From assembly GCF_026686735.1 (NCBI RefSeq), contig NZ_CP113432.1:6181385-6245384 (forward strand): a stretch of DNA of 64,000 nt, in the 5' to 3' direction. Shown here piece by piece: positions 26,291 to 35,356 of this stretch. Below the pieces are notes generated by a model. It was not told the DNA's origin. It saw only the letters and a list, made by a program, of their open reading frames with translations, and searched no databases. The stretch's first letter is position 1; every line of letters starts with the position of its first letter. This DNA is from Pseudomonas triclosanedens (GTDB taxonomy: Bacteria; Pseudomonadota; Gammaproteobacteria; Pseudomonadales; Pseudomonadaceae). The translations under genes were made by a program, and so were the position numbers.

Positions 26291-27997
26291 ATGCTCAAAC
26301 TGCTCGATCTTCTCTCCGCCGTCGCCCTGCTGGTGTGGGGTACTCACATTGTTCGCACCGGCATTCTCAGGGTCTACGGCAGCAACCTGCGCCATATACT
26401 GAGCCGCAGCGTTCAGAAGCGGCCGCTGGCGTTCGCCGCCGGTATCGGCGTCACCGCCCTGGTACAGAGCAGCAACGCCACCGCGTTGCTGGCCACGTCC
26501 TTCGTCGCCACAGGGCTGATGGCGCTGGCGCCGGCACTGGCGATCATGCTCGGCGCCGACGTCGGCACAGCCCTGATGGCACGGGTTCTCACGCTGGACC
26601 TGTCATGGCTGTCGCCGCTGCTGATCTTCTTCGGGGTGATCCTCTTCCTGTCCCGCAAGCAGACCCGCATCGGCCAACTGGGGCGGGTCTTCATCGGGCT
26701 GGGGTTGATCATCCTGGCGCTGCAACTGATCATCGCCGCCGCCGAGCCGATGACCCAGGCCAAGGGCGTGAAGGTGCTGTTCTCCAGCCTCACCGGCGAT
26801 GTGATGCTGGACGCCCTGACCGGCGCGCTGTTCGCCATGATTTCCTACTCCAGCCTGGCCGCCGTGCTGCTCACCGCGACTCTGGCCACCTCCAAGGTGA
26901 TCTCGCTGAAAGTGGCGCTGTGTCTGGTGGTCGGCGCAAATCTGGGCAGCGGCATCCTCGCCATGATCAGTTCGGCCTCGCAGAACGCCGCCGGCCGCCG
27001 CGTGGCGCTGGGCAGCCTGCTGTTCAAATTCGTCGGTTGCCTGCTGGTGCTGCCGCTGGTCGGGCCGCTGGCGCAATGGCTGGATGACTGGCCGTTCCGC
27101 ACCCAGGAGCTGGTGATCGCCTTCCACGTCCTCTACAACGCCACCCGCTGCCTCGCCTGCCTGCCGCTGACGGAGCAGATGGCGCGCTTCTGTACCGCAG
27201 TGATGCCGGACCGGCAGTCGCCGGAGGACACCGTGCGACCGCGCCATCTCGACCCCGCCGCTCTGGACACGCCGAGCCTGGCGCTGGTCAACGCGGTGCG
27301 CGAAACGCTGCGCATGGGCGACATCGTCGAGCAGATGCTGAACAACCTGATGCAGGTTATCCACAGCGGCGACCCGCTGCTCGCCAAGCAGATCCGCAAG
27401 CAGGACGACGACGTCGATGCGCTCTACACGGCGATCAAGCTATACCTCGCGCGCATGCCGCGCGAGGACCTGAGCGAGCCGGACAGCCGCCGCTGGGCGG
27501 AGATCATCGAACTGGCGATCAACCTGGAGCAGGCAGGCGACATCATCGAGCACATGCTCGGCGCGGTGCAGGACAAGAAAACCTCGCGCAGCCGGTCATT
27601 TTCCGACAACGGCCTGGAGGAGATCACCACACTACACGCACAACTCCTCGACAACCTGCGCCTGGCGCTGTCGGTGTTCCTCAACGGCGACCAGGAAGGC
27701 GCCCGCCGCCTGCGCCGCGCCAAGCAGCGTTTCCGCCTGCAGGAACGGCATTACGCCCACGCACATGTCGACCGCCTGCGCCAACAGGTAGTGCAGAGCA
27801 TCGAGACCAGTTCGCTGCACCTTGACCTGATCAGCGACATGAAGCGCCTGAATTCACTCTTCTGTGCCATCGCCTATGCTGTTCTGGACAACCCGGACGC
27901 CAGGACGGTGGAGGAGCCCGACGACTTCGTCGAGCGCGAAATCGAGGCGGCGCGGGAGCATCGGTCCCCGACATCGGGCTCCAGCGCGACGGGTTGA
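26291..27997 (+). CDS. Na/Pi cotransporter family protein with PhoU-like C-terminus
   Basis: A 568-aa membrane protein. Residues about 1–310 contain two Na/Pi-cotransporter repeats, with the signature glutamine-serine motifs TALVQSSNATALLATSFVA and MISYSSLAAVLLTATLATSK. Residues about 340–550 are a soluble helical PhoU-like domain (VNAVRETLRMGDIVEQMLNN; ELAINLEQAGDIIEHML). Members are NptA/YjbB-like and move phosphate, often outward, by inference. The start at 26291 is preceded by GAGGGGG and begins at the first helix. Confidence 0.9.
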   Translation: MLKLLDLLSAVALLVWGTHIVRTGILRVYGSNLRHILSRSVQKRPLAFAAGIGVTALVQSSNATALLATSFVATGLMALAPALAIMLGADVGTALMARVLTLDLSWLSPLLIFFGVILFLSRKQTRIGQLGRVFIGLGLIILALQLIIAAAEPMTQAKGVKVLFSSLTGDVMLDALTGALFAMISYSSLAAVLLTATLATSKVISLKVALCLVVGANLGSGILAMISSASQNAAGRRVALGSLLFKFVGCLLVLPLVGPLAQWLDDWPFRTQELVIAFHVLYNATRCLACLPLTEQMARFCTAVMPDRQSPEDTVRPRHLDPAALDTPSLALVNAVRETLRMGDIVEQMLNNLMQVIHSGDPLLAKQIRKQDDDVDALYTAIKLYLARMPREDLSEPDSRRWAEIIELAINLEQAGDIIEHMLGAVQDKKTSRSRSFSDNGLEEITTLHAQLLDNLRLALSVFLNGDQEGARRLRRAKQRFRLQERHYAHAHVDRLRQQVVQSIETSSLHLDLISDMKRLNSLFCAIAYAVLDNPDARTVEEPDDFVEREIEAAREHRSPTSGSSATG

Positions 27998-28103
27998 AAC
28001 ATGGGGACGGCAGGATCGTTGCGCGAGTTGCTCGCCGGGCACTCCGCGGCGCCGCTCACAACACGATTACACCCGGCCCAGGGTTAGGGCAGAATCCGCC
28101 GCC

Positions 28104-29138
28104 ATGGACGAAAGCTCTCAAACATTCCGCACTCCCTCGGTCAGCGCCAGCCTGACCCAGGCCGTGCTGCTGGCCGCCGCCCGCCTGGGTCTGAGCCGCG
28201 AAAAACTGCTCGCCGCCTGCGATCTGCGTGAGGCCCAGCTTGGCGATCCCGACGCACGCATCGACTTCCCGCGCCAGGAGCGATTGTGGGAGGAAATCCA
28301 GTCGAGCCTGCCACAACAGGAACCCGGCCTGGCGCTGGGGCGTGCGCTATCGCCGGCGTCTTTCAGCGCGCTGGGCTATCTGCTGCAGAGCAGCACCACG
28401 CTGGGCGATGCCCTGGAATCCGCCTTGCGCTACCAACGCCTGGTCGGCGAAGGCGGCCAGGTGATAATCGAGGCGCAGCCGGAATCCATCTGGGTCGCCT
28501 ATCGCCCGCTGAACCCCGAGCAAACGGCCACGCGAGCGCGCGCGCTGGCCCTGCTGGGATTCTGGGCGCGCCAGCTCAAGGCACTGCTGCCGGGTCTGCA
28601 ACTGGTGGGATGTCGCTTCATGCACAGCCAGCCGCAGCACCTGGAAGAATACGAGGCGGCCTTCGCCTGCCCGCTGCATTTTTCGGCCTCGGACTACGCG
28701 CTGGGTCTGCCGAAGTCGATGGTCGGCGCAGCTCTGCCCCAGGCCAATGCCCCGCTACGCGACCTGCTGCGCCAACACGCCGAGGGGCTGCTGGCGCGCC
28801 TGCCCAGCGCCAGCGTCAGTGGCCGGGTGGTCGCCCTGCTCGGCGAACAGCTCACCCGTGGCGAGCCGGGACGTGCGGCCCTGGCCTGCGAGCTGGGGCT
28901 GAGCGAACGAACGCTGCAGCGGCGCCTGGCGGAAGAAGGCAGCAGTTATCAACAGCTTCTGGCCGACACCCGCAGGCAGTTGGCCGAGCGTTATCTCAGC
29001 GAAGGCAACCTGCCGGCCACCGATATCGCCGCGCTGCTCGGCTACTCGGAACCCAGCGTCTTCTTCCGCGCCTTCCGTCACTGGACTGGACTTACGCCTG
29101 GCGAGTATCGCCAGCGGCGCCGTCATTCCTGCGGGTGA
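28104..29138 (+). CDS. AraC-family regulator with arabinose-binding-like sensor (OruR/ArgR subgroup)
   Basis: A 344-aa regulator. Residues about 15–200 form the Arabinose_bd-type sensor domain (TQAVLLAAARLGLSREKLLA; FSALGYLLQSSTTLGDALES; CPLHFSASDYALGLPKSMV). Residues about 240–335 carry two HTH motifs (CELGLSERTLQRRLAEEGSS and ATDIAALLGYSEPSVFFRAF) with the family end RHWTGLTPGEYRQ. The ligand and targets are unknown. It follows the Na/Pi gene on the same strand after about 105 bp, but a shared function is not evident. Confidence 0.88.
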   Translation: MDESSQTFRTPSVSASLTQAVLLAAARLGLSREKLLAACDLREAQLGDPDARIDFPRQERLWEEIQSSLPQQEPGLALGRALSPASFSALGYLLQSSTTLGDALESALRYQRLVGEGGQVIIEAQPESIWVAYRPLNPEQTATRARALALLGFWARQLKALLPGLQLVGCRFMHSQPQHLEEYEAAFACPLHFSASDYALGLPKSMVGAALPQANAPLRDLLRQHAEGLLARLPSASVSGRVVALLGEQLTRGEPGRAALACELGLSERTLQRRLAEEGSSYQQLLADTRRQLAERYLSEGNLPATDIAALLGYSEPSVFFRAFRHWTGLTPGEYRQRRRHSCG

Positions 29139-29220
29139 CGACTCCGGCCACGGCTCGGCAGGCGGCTTTCCACAGGCTTGTTCACAGGTTGCCCACAGGG
29201 CTGTCCAGTACAGGCGAGCC

Positions 29221-30177
29221 TTATTCTTTCATCCCGCGCGCATCGAGATAGGCCAGGAAGGCTTCGCGGCTGGAGTAGCGCGGCTGGTAGCCGAACTCCT
29301 CCTTGAGGCGCCGGTTGTCCAGGGCCGGACGATAGCGCAGGAAGTCCACCTGCTCGGGCCCGTATGGCACCAGCCCGAGCGGCTTCAGCAAGCTGAGGCC
29401 GGCCCGCACCAGGGTTGCCGGCAATGGCCGATAGGGTTTGCCCAGCAGCCCGGCGATCTCACGCATCGATAGCGCGCCATCGCCAGCGAGGTTGTAGATT
29501 CCCTCGCTGCCCCGCTCCAGCCCCTGGCGAATGACGTTCACTACGTCCTGGTCCCAGATGAACACGAAGCGCCCGGGATAGCCAGCGATGCCCAGTACGC
29601 TGCGCCGTCCGAACAACTCGGTGAGCGGGTTATGCACACGGCGCCCGAGAATGGTTCCGGGCCTGAGGATAAGTTGCTTGAGCTGTGGATAACGCTTCCG
29701 CGCATCGGCCAGCAGTTGTTCGATCTCCTGCTTGTGGCGCGCGTAGAGGAAGCGCGGGTGCCCCCGTAGCGGCTGGTTCTCGTCGATCCATTCGGCGTTG
29801 TCGGGATGGTAGCCGTAGGCGGCACCCGAGCTGGTGACGATCAGTTGCTTCACATCGCATTCGCGGGCCGCATCGAGCAGCGCCTTGGTACCGCCGACCT
29901 CGGCGGCATGCAGTTGGGCTTCGGACATCTCGCGCGGCGGGTTGATCACCGCGGCCAGGTGCACGATGGCATCGGGGCGCCACTGTTCCACGCAGTGCCT
30001 CACCCGCGCGGGCTGGCTGACATCCAGTTGCAGTGGCTCGATGTTCGGACGCAGTCCCTGCGAACTGAGGCAACGGGCATCGGCGGCTATCAGCGTCCAG
30101 TCGAGATGCTGCACGGCCAGCTCGTTGAGCAGGCTCTGGCCGAGGAAACCGGCAGCACCGGTAATCAGGACACGCAT
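29221..30177 (-). CDS. NAD-dependent epimerase/dehydratase (extended SDR)
   Basis: A 318-aa extended short-chain dehydrogenase. GAAGFLGQSLLNEL is the Rossmann GxxGxxG motif, HLAAVINPPR follows, and the catalytic pair appears as TSSGAAYGYHPDNAEW then YARHKQEIE (Tyr-x3-Lys with the Tyr in RFLYARHK). The C-terminal half is the substrate domain. Members act on nucleotide sugars or other ketone/alcohol pairs; the substrate is unknown. GGAG precedes the ATG. Convergent with the AraC regulator gene. Confidence 0.87.
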   Translation of the reverse strand: MRVLITGAAGFLGQSLLNELAVQHLDWTLIAADARCLSSQGLRPNIEPLQLDVSQPARVRHCVEQWRPDAIVHLAAVINPPREMSEAQLHAAEVGGTKALLDAARECDVKQLIVTSSGAAYGYHPDNAEWIDENQPLRGHPRFLYARHKQEIEQLLADARKRYPQLKQLILRPGTILGRRVHNPLTELFGRRSVLGIAGYPGRFVFIWDQDVVNVIRQGLERGSEGIYNLAGDGALSMREIAGLLGKPYRPLPATLVRAGLSLLKPLGLVPYGPEQVDFLRYRPALDNRRLKEEFGYQPRYSSREAFLAYLDARGMKE

Positions 30178-30368
30178 GGAGCCTCCGAATCGCTACAACC
30201 CGAGCGAGTTCGCGGTGAGAGTCTCAGAGAGTAAATCCGCCTTCCGAACGCCGACAGTGACAGCGCAGGCCAGCCGCCATGACCCGGCAGGCCAGTTCTT
30301 CGTGGAATGCGGGTAGGTTCGAGCGGGTCAATCCGCTATCCTCGTGGCTTTGCGTTCAGGCTCCCGTC

Positions 30369-31742
30369 ATGCGCTGGTTGTTGCTCCCCCTGCTGTCCCT
30401 GCTGCTTGGTGGCTGGTCGCACGCCGATCAGCGCCAGACGGTCGAAGCCTATCAACTGAAAAACGGCATGGGAGTGCTGTTCAAGCCGACACGGGAAAAA
30501 GGCCACGTATCCATCCGGCTGATCGTCGGCGTCGGCTTCAGCGACTTCTCCTGCCATGACCGGCAGTTGCCGCACCTGATGGAGCACCTGTTCTTCAGCG
30601 GCCTGGACGGCGGCGACGAAGCCGATCTGGAAGCACGCATGCAGGCCCTTGGCGGTCAGTGGAATGCTTACACCAGTGAGGGCGATACTGCCTTCGTCGT
30701 CGAGTCGCCGGCGGCCACTCAGCGCCAGGTGCTCGACCTGCTGCTGGAAATCATCACCCGCACCCGGCTCGACGCGCACAAGCTCGAAGCCACCAAGCAA
30801 GTGCTGGTACGCGAGGACGGCGGCCACTATTCACATCTGCAACGCTGGCTCGATCACCAGAACATCAGCCGCGCCGGCCAGGAGCAATTGGCTGTCGAGC
30901 TGGGGCTGGCCTGCCCCGAGCGCGCCCCGGTGGAGCACCTGACCCAGGCTCAGCTGGAGCAACTGCGCCGCGACTGGTACGTGCCTGGCAACATGACGCT
31001 GATCATCGTCGGCGACCTCGACCCGCGCCTGCCGCTGTACCTGAGCCGAACTTACGGCGCGCTGGTCGACCACGAGACGCCAGAGCGCCGCGACCTGCCG
31101 GAGATGAAAGGCCCCGCCGAACGCGAACGCACGCTGACCACCGGTATGTTCGGCGAAGGCGCGGTGCTGCACTGGATCTTCCCCGAGCCGGACGATGCCG
31201 AAGGCGCCGCCCTGGATCTGCTGCAGGCATACCTGAATGACGTGCTGTACACCGAGCTTCGGGTTCGCCGGGAGCTGTCCTATGGCCCGTGGAGCGAGCG
31301 CAGCGCGTGGGCCAATCAGGGCTTCATCAGTCTGAATGCGGATATCGAGCGCGATGACCAGGAGGCCACGCTCAAGGCACTGCGGGAGGTTGTGGAAAAG
31401 ATTCGCCACGACGGCCTGGACCCGGCGCGTTTCGGCCGAATCCAGCGCGTCGCCCGCGCCCAGTTGGCATGGAGCACGCCGGGTAACTCGACCCTGGCTG
31501 ACTACTACTGGGGGGCGCTGGCGGACTTCGACGACGGCCACTTCCCCGACGAGGACAGGCGACTGGCGAAGGTCAGCCTGCAACAGGCCAATGAGGTTGC
31601 GCAGAAGGTGTTCAAGGATGACGGCTACCTGCGAATCGAGAAGCCGTTGCTGGACGACGATATGGTCTATCCACTGGTGGCGCTGGCCACGCTGGTGTTC
31701 GCCAGCCTGCTTGGCCTGGCGTTGTGGCGCCGGCGGAGCTGA
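30369..31742 (+). CDS. M16 family zinc metalloprotease, membrane-anchored
   Basis: A 457-aa peptidase of the pitrilysin/insulinase superfamily. A hydrophobic N-terminus (MRWLLLPLLSLLLGGW) acts as a signal or anchor. The inverted zinc motif HLMEH (His69, Glu72, His73) is intact, with the downstream Glu expected in EIITRTRLDAHKLE. The C-terminal M16 half contains the RRELSYGPWSERSAW loop. A second hydrophobic helix near the end (LVALATLVFASLLGLALW) with a basic tail suggests both ends are membrane-tethered, with the peptidase in the periplasm. P. aeruginosa has a similar gene next to the GNAT gene (recalled as PA5474). Confidence 0.88.
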   Translation: MRWLLLPLLSLLLGGWSHADQRQTVEAYQLKNGMGVLFKPTREKGHVSIRLIVGVGFSDFSCHDRQLPHLMEHLFFSGLDGGDEADLEARMQALGGQWNAYTSEGDTAFVVESPAATQRQVLDLLLEIITRTRLDAHKLEATKQVLVREDGGHYSHLQRWLDHQNISRAGQEQLAVELGLACPERAPVEHLTQAQLEQLRRDWYVPGNMTLIIVGDLDPRLPLYLSRTYGALVDHETPERRDLPEMKGPAERERTLTTGMFGEGAVLHWIFPEPDDAEGAALDLLQAYLNDVLYTELRVRRELSYGPWSERSAWANQGFISLNADIERDDQEATLKALREVVEKIRHDGLDPARFGRIQRVARAQLAWSTPGNSTLADYYWGALADFDDGHFPDEDRRLAKVSLQQANEVAQKVFKDDGYLRIEKPLLDDDMVYPLVALATLVFASLLGLALWRRRS

Positions 31743-31760
31743 AGCCCCGCCGGCCAGGGA

Positions 31761-32312
31761 TTACAGGGCCAGGCGGCGGACCACCTGGCAGGCATCGTCC
31801 GGATCGAGCTGTGCGCGGAAGCCCAGTTCACGGGCCATGTCGCGCATGTCGCGGTCCATCGACGAGTCGATCGAGTACATCTGGTTGAAGCCGTTGCGCT
31901 TGGCGACGTCGATCAGATGGCGCATCAGCGCGACGTCCAGGCCCAGTTGCTTCCACTCGTCGGCGATGGTCACCGCACACTCGCATTGCTGGCCATCCAC
32001 CGCCGCATAGCGGCTGATGCCGACTTCGCGCAGTTCGCCATCCACGTGGGTCAGCGCGATGAACGCCATCGTGCGCTGGTAATCCACGTCCATCAGCCGG
32101 TCGAGCAGCTTGTCGTCGATCTTCACCTCGCCGTGGAAGCGGAACTTGCGGGTCATGGGCGATAGGCGTTCGAGGAACAGACGCTCACGCTCACGGTCTT
32201 CCGAGCGCAGCGGGCGGATCAGCACGTGACTGCCGTCTTCGAGGGTTTCGATCCAGTGGTCTGCGCCTACAGCCCCGAAGGCTGCAAGCTCGGCGGTGGT
32301 GTGAGTGATCAT
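31761..32312 (-). CDS. GNAT family N-acetyltransferase
   Basis: A 183-aa single GNAT domain. IRPLRSEDRERERLFLERLS is the N-terminal strand-helix, REVGISRYAAVDGQQCECAV the central strands, and DEWKQLGLDVALMRHLIDVA resembles motif A (here a Q-x-L-G-L-D variant of the acetyl-CoA loop). Substrate unknown; stand-alone GNATs of this type act on proteins or small amines. The start at 32312 has GCGGAGA upstream. Its convergent neighbour is the M16 protease, and the order M16–GNAT–citrate transporter matches P. aeruginosa as I recall it. Confidence 0.87.
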   Translation of the reverse strand: MITHTTAELAAFGAVGADHWIETLEDGSHVLIRPLRSEDRERERLFLERLSPMTRKFRFHGEVKIDDKLLDRLMDVDYQRTMAFIALTHVDGELREVGISRYAAVDGQQCECAVTIADEWKQLGLDVALMRHLIDVAKRNGFNQMYSIDSSMDRDMRDMARELGFRAQLDPDDACQVVRRLAL

Positions 32313-32436
32313 GACGCGGTCTCCGCTGGCGAAGAGGAATTGGGATATCCCTATCCTTCTCCCGCCATCGTCGGACAAGCATGATCTGAATCAAGGCGGT
32401 CCGGGACGAAACTGAGGCAGAACGCCGCAGCCAACG

Positions 32437-33732
32437 TCAGGCGCCGGACGATGCCAGCGCGCGGGTAGCAGACGCGCGGCCGCCCTTGCGGAAAAGCACC
32501 AGGGTGGCGAGCAGGCCCATCAGCGCTGCACCGCTGAGCCAGATTCCGGGGGCGGCCTTGTTGTCCAGGGCGTGGATGAGCCAGGTGCAGACCGCCGGGG
32601 TGAAGCCACCGAAGGTCGCGGTGGCGAGGCTATAGGCCAGGGAGAAGCCGGTGGTGCGTACGTCCGCCGGCATCACTTCGGTAAGTGCCACCACCATCGC
32701 GCCGTTGTAGCTGCCGTAGAGGAAGGACAGCCAGAGCTCGACTTCCAGCAGCCGGGCGAAGCTCGGTTCGGCCACGAGCCAGGACAGCATCGGGTAGGCG
32801 CTGACCAGCGCCAGGATCGTAGCCGCCAGCAGCAGCGGCTTGCGTCCTACACGGTCGGAGACAGCGCCCATCACGGGCAGCCAGATGAAGTTGGACAGGC
32901 CGATGCACATGGTCACCAGCAGGCTGTCGAAATCGGACAGGTGCAGTTCGTTCTTGCCGAAAGTCGGGGTGTAGGCGGTGATCAGGTAGAACGACACGGT
33001 GGTCATCACCACCATCGCCGTACCCGCCAGCACCAGGCCGAAGTTCTGGCCGATGGAGCGCAGCACCTCGGAAAGACTCGGGCGATGCTTGCGCTGCTGG
33101 AACTCCGGGGTCTCTTCCAGAGAGCGGCGGATGATGAACAGCGCCGGGACGATCATGCAGCCAACGAAGAACGGCACGCGCCAACCCCATTCGCCCATGT
33201 CCTGCGGAGTGAGCCAGTGGTTGAGCAGCACGCCGAGCAGGCCGGCGAACACCACCGCGACCTGTTGGCTGGCCGACTGCCAACTGACGAAGAAGCCGCG
33301 GCGACCCGGCGTGGCGATTTCCGCCAGGTACACCGAGACACCACCCAGTTCGACCCCGGCGGAAAAGCCCTGCAGCAGGCGCCCGAACAGCACCAGCAGC
33401 GGCGCGGCCACGCCCAGCGTGGCATAGCCGGGGACGAAGGCGATCAGCAGGGTTCCCATCGCCATCAGGCCGAGGGTGATGATCAGGCCCTGGCGACGGC
33501 CGTGGCGGTCGATGTAGGCACCGAGGAAGATTGCACCGAGCGGGCGCATCAGGAAGCCGGCGCCGAAGGTGGCGAGCGATAGCATCAGGGAGGCGAAGGC
33601 ATTGTCGCCGGGGAAGAAGGTCTTGGCGATGGCGGTGGCGTAGAAGCCATACACCATGAAGTCGTACATCTCGAGGAAGTTGCCGCTCACGACACGGAAG
33701 ACGGCTTTGGCTTTGGAATTGTTCGAGGCCAT
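32437..33732 (-). CDS. MHS-family MFS transporter, citrate/tricarballylate type
   Basis: A 431-aa transporter with 12 hydrophobic helices of the metabolite:proton symporter family. [20 protein letters not shown] in helix 1, [13 protein letters not shown] in loop 2–3 (the MFS motif) and [20 protein letters not shown] are CitA-like. It probably imports citrate or a related tricarboxylate with protons. CitA is the P. aeruginosa name at this position, but specificity is not proved by sequence. The upstream gap (33733–34017) would hold its promoter. Confidence 0.88.
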   Translation of the reverse strand: MASNNSKAKAVFRVVSGNFLEMYDFMVYGFYATAIAKTFFPGDNAFASLMLSLATFGAGFLMRPLGAIFLGAYIDRHGRRQGLIITLGLMAMGTLLIAFVPGYATLGVAAPLLVLFGRLLQGFSAGVELGGVSVYLAEIATPGRRGFFVSWQSASQQVAVVFAGLLGVLLNHWLTPQDMGEWGWRVPFFVGCMIVPALFIIRRSLEETPEFQQRKHRPSLSEVLRSIGQNFGLVLAGTAMVVMTTVSFYLITAYTPTFGKNELHLSDFDSLLVTMCIGLSNFIWLPVMGAVSDRVGRKPLLLAATILALVSAYPMLSWLVAEPSFARLLEVELWLSFLYGSYNGAMVVALTEVMPADVRTTGFSLAYSLATATFGGFTPAVCTWLIHALDNKAAPGIWLSGAALMGLLATLVLFRKGGRASATRALASSGA

Positions 33733-34017
33733 GGGAGATCACTCAGGCTGACACACGGGAGGATTTCCGGCAGGAAATCGGCCGTCGTCGTCCGGATGCA
33801 GGCAGGCAACGGCTCGACGACTTATTTGTAACCCTATGTGTAAACCAACCTGCTCGACAATCAAAAAATGGCTGAAAGGCCCGAATTTACTGGGCTTGAA
33901 AGATTGGCGAAAGCTTCGCGACGGCTCGTCGGAAATCCATTGGAAATACCGAGCGGCTCATTGACAGGGAAACAGATGAGCAATTTCCGAGCATTCTGGC
34001 TGCGTACTGACGCCGCT

Positions 34018-35247
34018 TCAGGCGAAGAACCAGTAGCACACGCCGATGGAAGCCAGCACGCCGGCCAGGTCAGCCATCAGCGCACAGCCCACCGCGTGGC
34101 GGGCGCGCTGGATGCCGACCGCGCCGAAATACACCGCCAGCACGTAGAAGGTGGTTTCGGTGCTGCCCTGCACGGTGGCGGCCACCAGCGCCGGGAAGCT
34201 GTCCACACCGTGGGACTGCATGGTTTCCAGCAGCATCGCCCGCGCCGCGCTGCCGGAGAACGGCTTGACCAGGGCGGTAGGCAAGGCATCGACGAAGCGC
34301 GTATCCAGGCCGATTCCGTCGACCACCCAGCGAATCCCGCCGAGCGCCAGCTCCAGCGCGCCGGAGGCACGCAGCACGCCGATTGCGCAGAGCATCGCCA
34401 CCAGGTAGGGCAGCAGGCTCTTGGCGACGTCGAAGCCCTCTTTCGCACCCTCGACGAAGGTTTCGTACACCGGCACCTTTTTCAACCAGCCAACGACCAG
34501 GAACAGCATGATGATGCCGAACAGCGTGAGGTTGCCTAGCAGCGAGGAAAGCTGCGCCAGCGCGGTTGCCGAAAGCCCGGCCAGCAGCGTCATGAAGGCA
34601 GCGAGCACCAGCGCGCCGGGGATCAGGTAGGCCAGCACCACCGGGTCCCAGAGGCGCAGGCGCTGCATCAGCGCCACGCTGAGCAGGCCAACCAGAGTCG
34701 AGGCACTGGTCGCCAGCAGGATAGGCAGGAAAACCAGGGTCGGATCGGCGGCGCCCTGCTGGGCGCGGTACATGAAGATGGTGACCGGCAGCAGGGTCAA
34801 CGACGAGGCGTTGAGCACCAGAAACAGGATCTGCGCGTTGCTCGCGGTGGTCTGGCTGGGATTGAGTTCCTGCAGCGCTTTCATCGCCTTGAGGCCGATG
34901 GGCGTGGCGGCATTGTCCAGGCCCAGGCCGTTGGCGGCGAAGTTGAGGGTGATCAGGCCGATGGCCGGATGTCCGGCGGGCACTTCCGGCATCAACCGGC
35001 GAAACAGCGGGCCCAGGAGCACCGCGAGCTTTTCTACCAGGCCGGCTTTCTCGGCGATGCGCAGGAAACCCAGCCAGAGGGTCAGGGTACCGAACAGCAG
35101 GACCATGACTTCCACCGACAGCCTGGCCATCGCAAACAGGCTTTCGACCATAGCGGCGAACACCGTCGCCTCGCCCCCGAGCAGCCAACGTGAAAGCGCG
35201 GTGATCGCCGCGACGATGAAAAAGCTCAGCCACAGGCCGTTGAGCAT
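34018..35247 (-). CDS. Nucleoside-recognition (spore maturation SpmA/SpmB-like) membrane protein
   Basis: A 409-aa polytopic membrane protein with two Gate/nucleoside-recognition domains, equivalent to SpmA and SpmB fused in one chain. The first is about residues 45–160 (NFAANGLGLDNAATPIGLKA), the second about 260–380 (PYLVAMLCAIGVLRASGALE, ATVQGSTETTFYVLAVYFGA). Function in non-sporulating bacteria is unknown; a transport or gating role is inferred. The start at 35247 (MLNGLWLSF) has AAGGGGG upstream. Confidence 0.87.
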   Translation of the reverse strand: MLNGLWLSFFIVAAITALSRWLLGGEATVFAAMVESLFAMARLSVEVMVLLFGTLTLWLGFLRIAEKAGLVEKLAVLLGPLFRRLMPEVPAGHPAIGLITLNFAANGLGLDNAATPIGLKAMKALQELNPSQTTASNAQILFLVLNASSLTLLPVTIFMYRAQQGAADPTLVFLPILLATSASTLVGLLSVALMQRLRLWDPVVLAYLIPGALVLAAFMTLLAGLSATALAQLSSLLGNLTLFGIIMLFLVVGWLKKVPVYETFVEGAKEGFDVAKSLLPYLVAMLCAIGVLRASGALELALGGIRWVVDGIGLDTRFVDALPTALVKPFSGSAARAMLLETMQSHGVDSFPALVAATVQGSTETTFYVLAVYFGAVGIQRARHAVGCALMADLAGVLASIGVCYWFFA

Positions 35248-35313
35248 GGATCGTCCCCCTTGGAATGGCCGGGATGATAGCGGCACGAGCCCCTCTGGCG
35301 CCAGAAACGACAA

Positions 35314-35335
35314 GGCCCCGGACTATGCCGGGGCC
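35314..35335 (-). terminator. Probable terminator of gltP
   Basis: An 8-bp perfect GC stem (GGCCCCGG / CCGGGGCC, 6-base loop) lies 22 bp after the gltP stop; read leftwards it is followed by a short T-rich run (TTGTCGTTT). Confidence 0.55.
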
Positions 35336-35356
35336 CTGTGTATAACTCTGTCTGGA

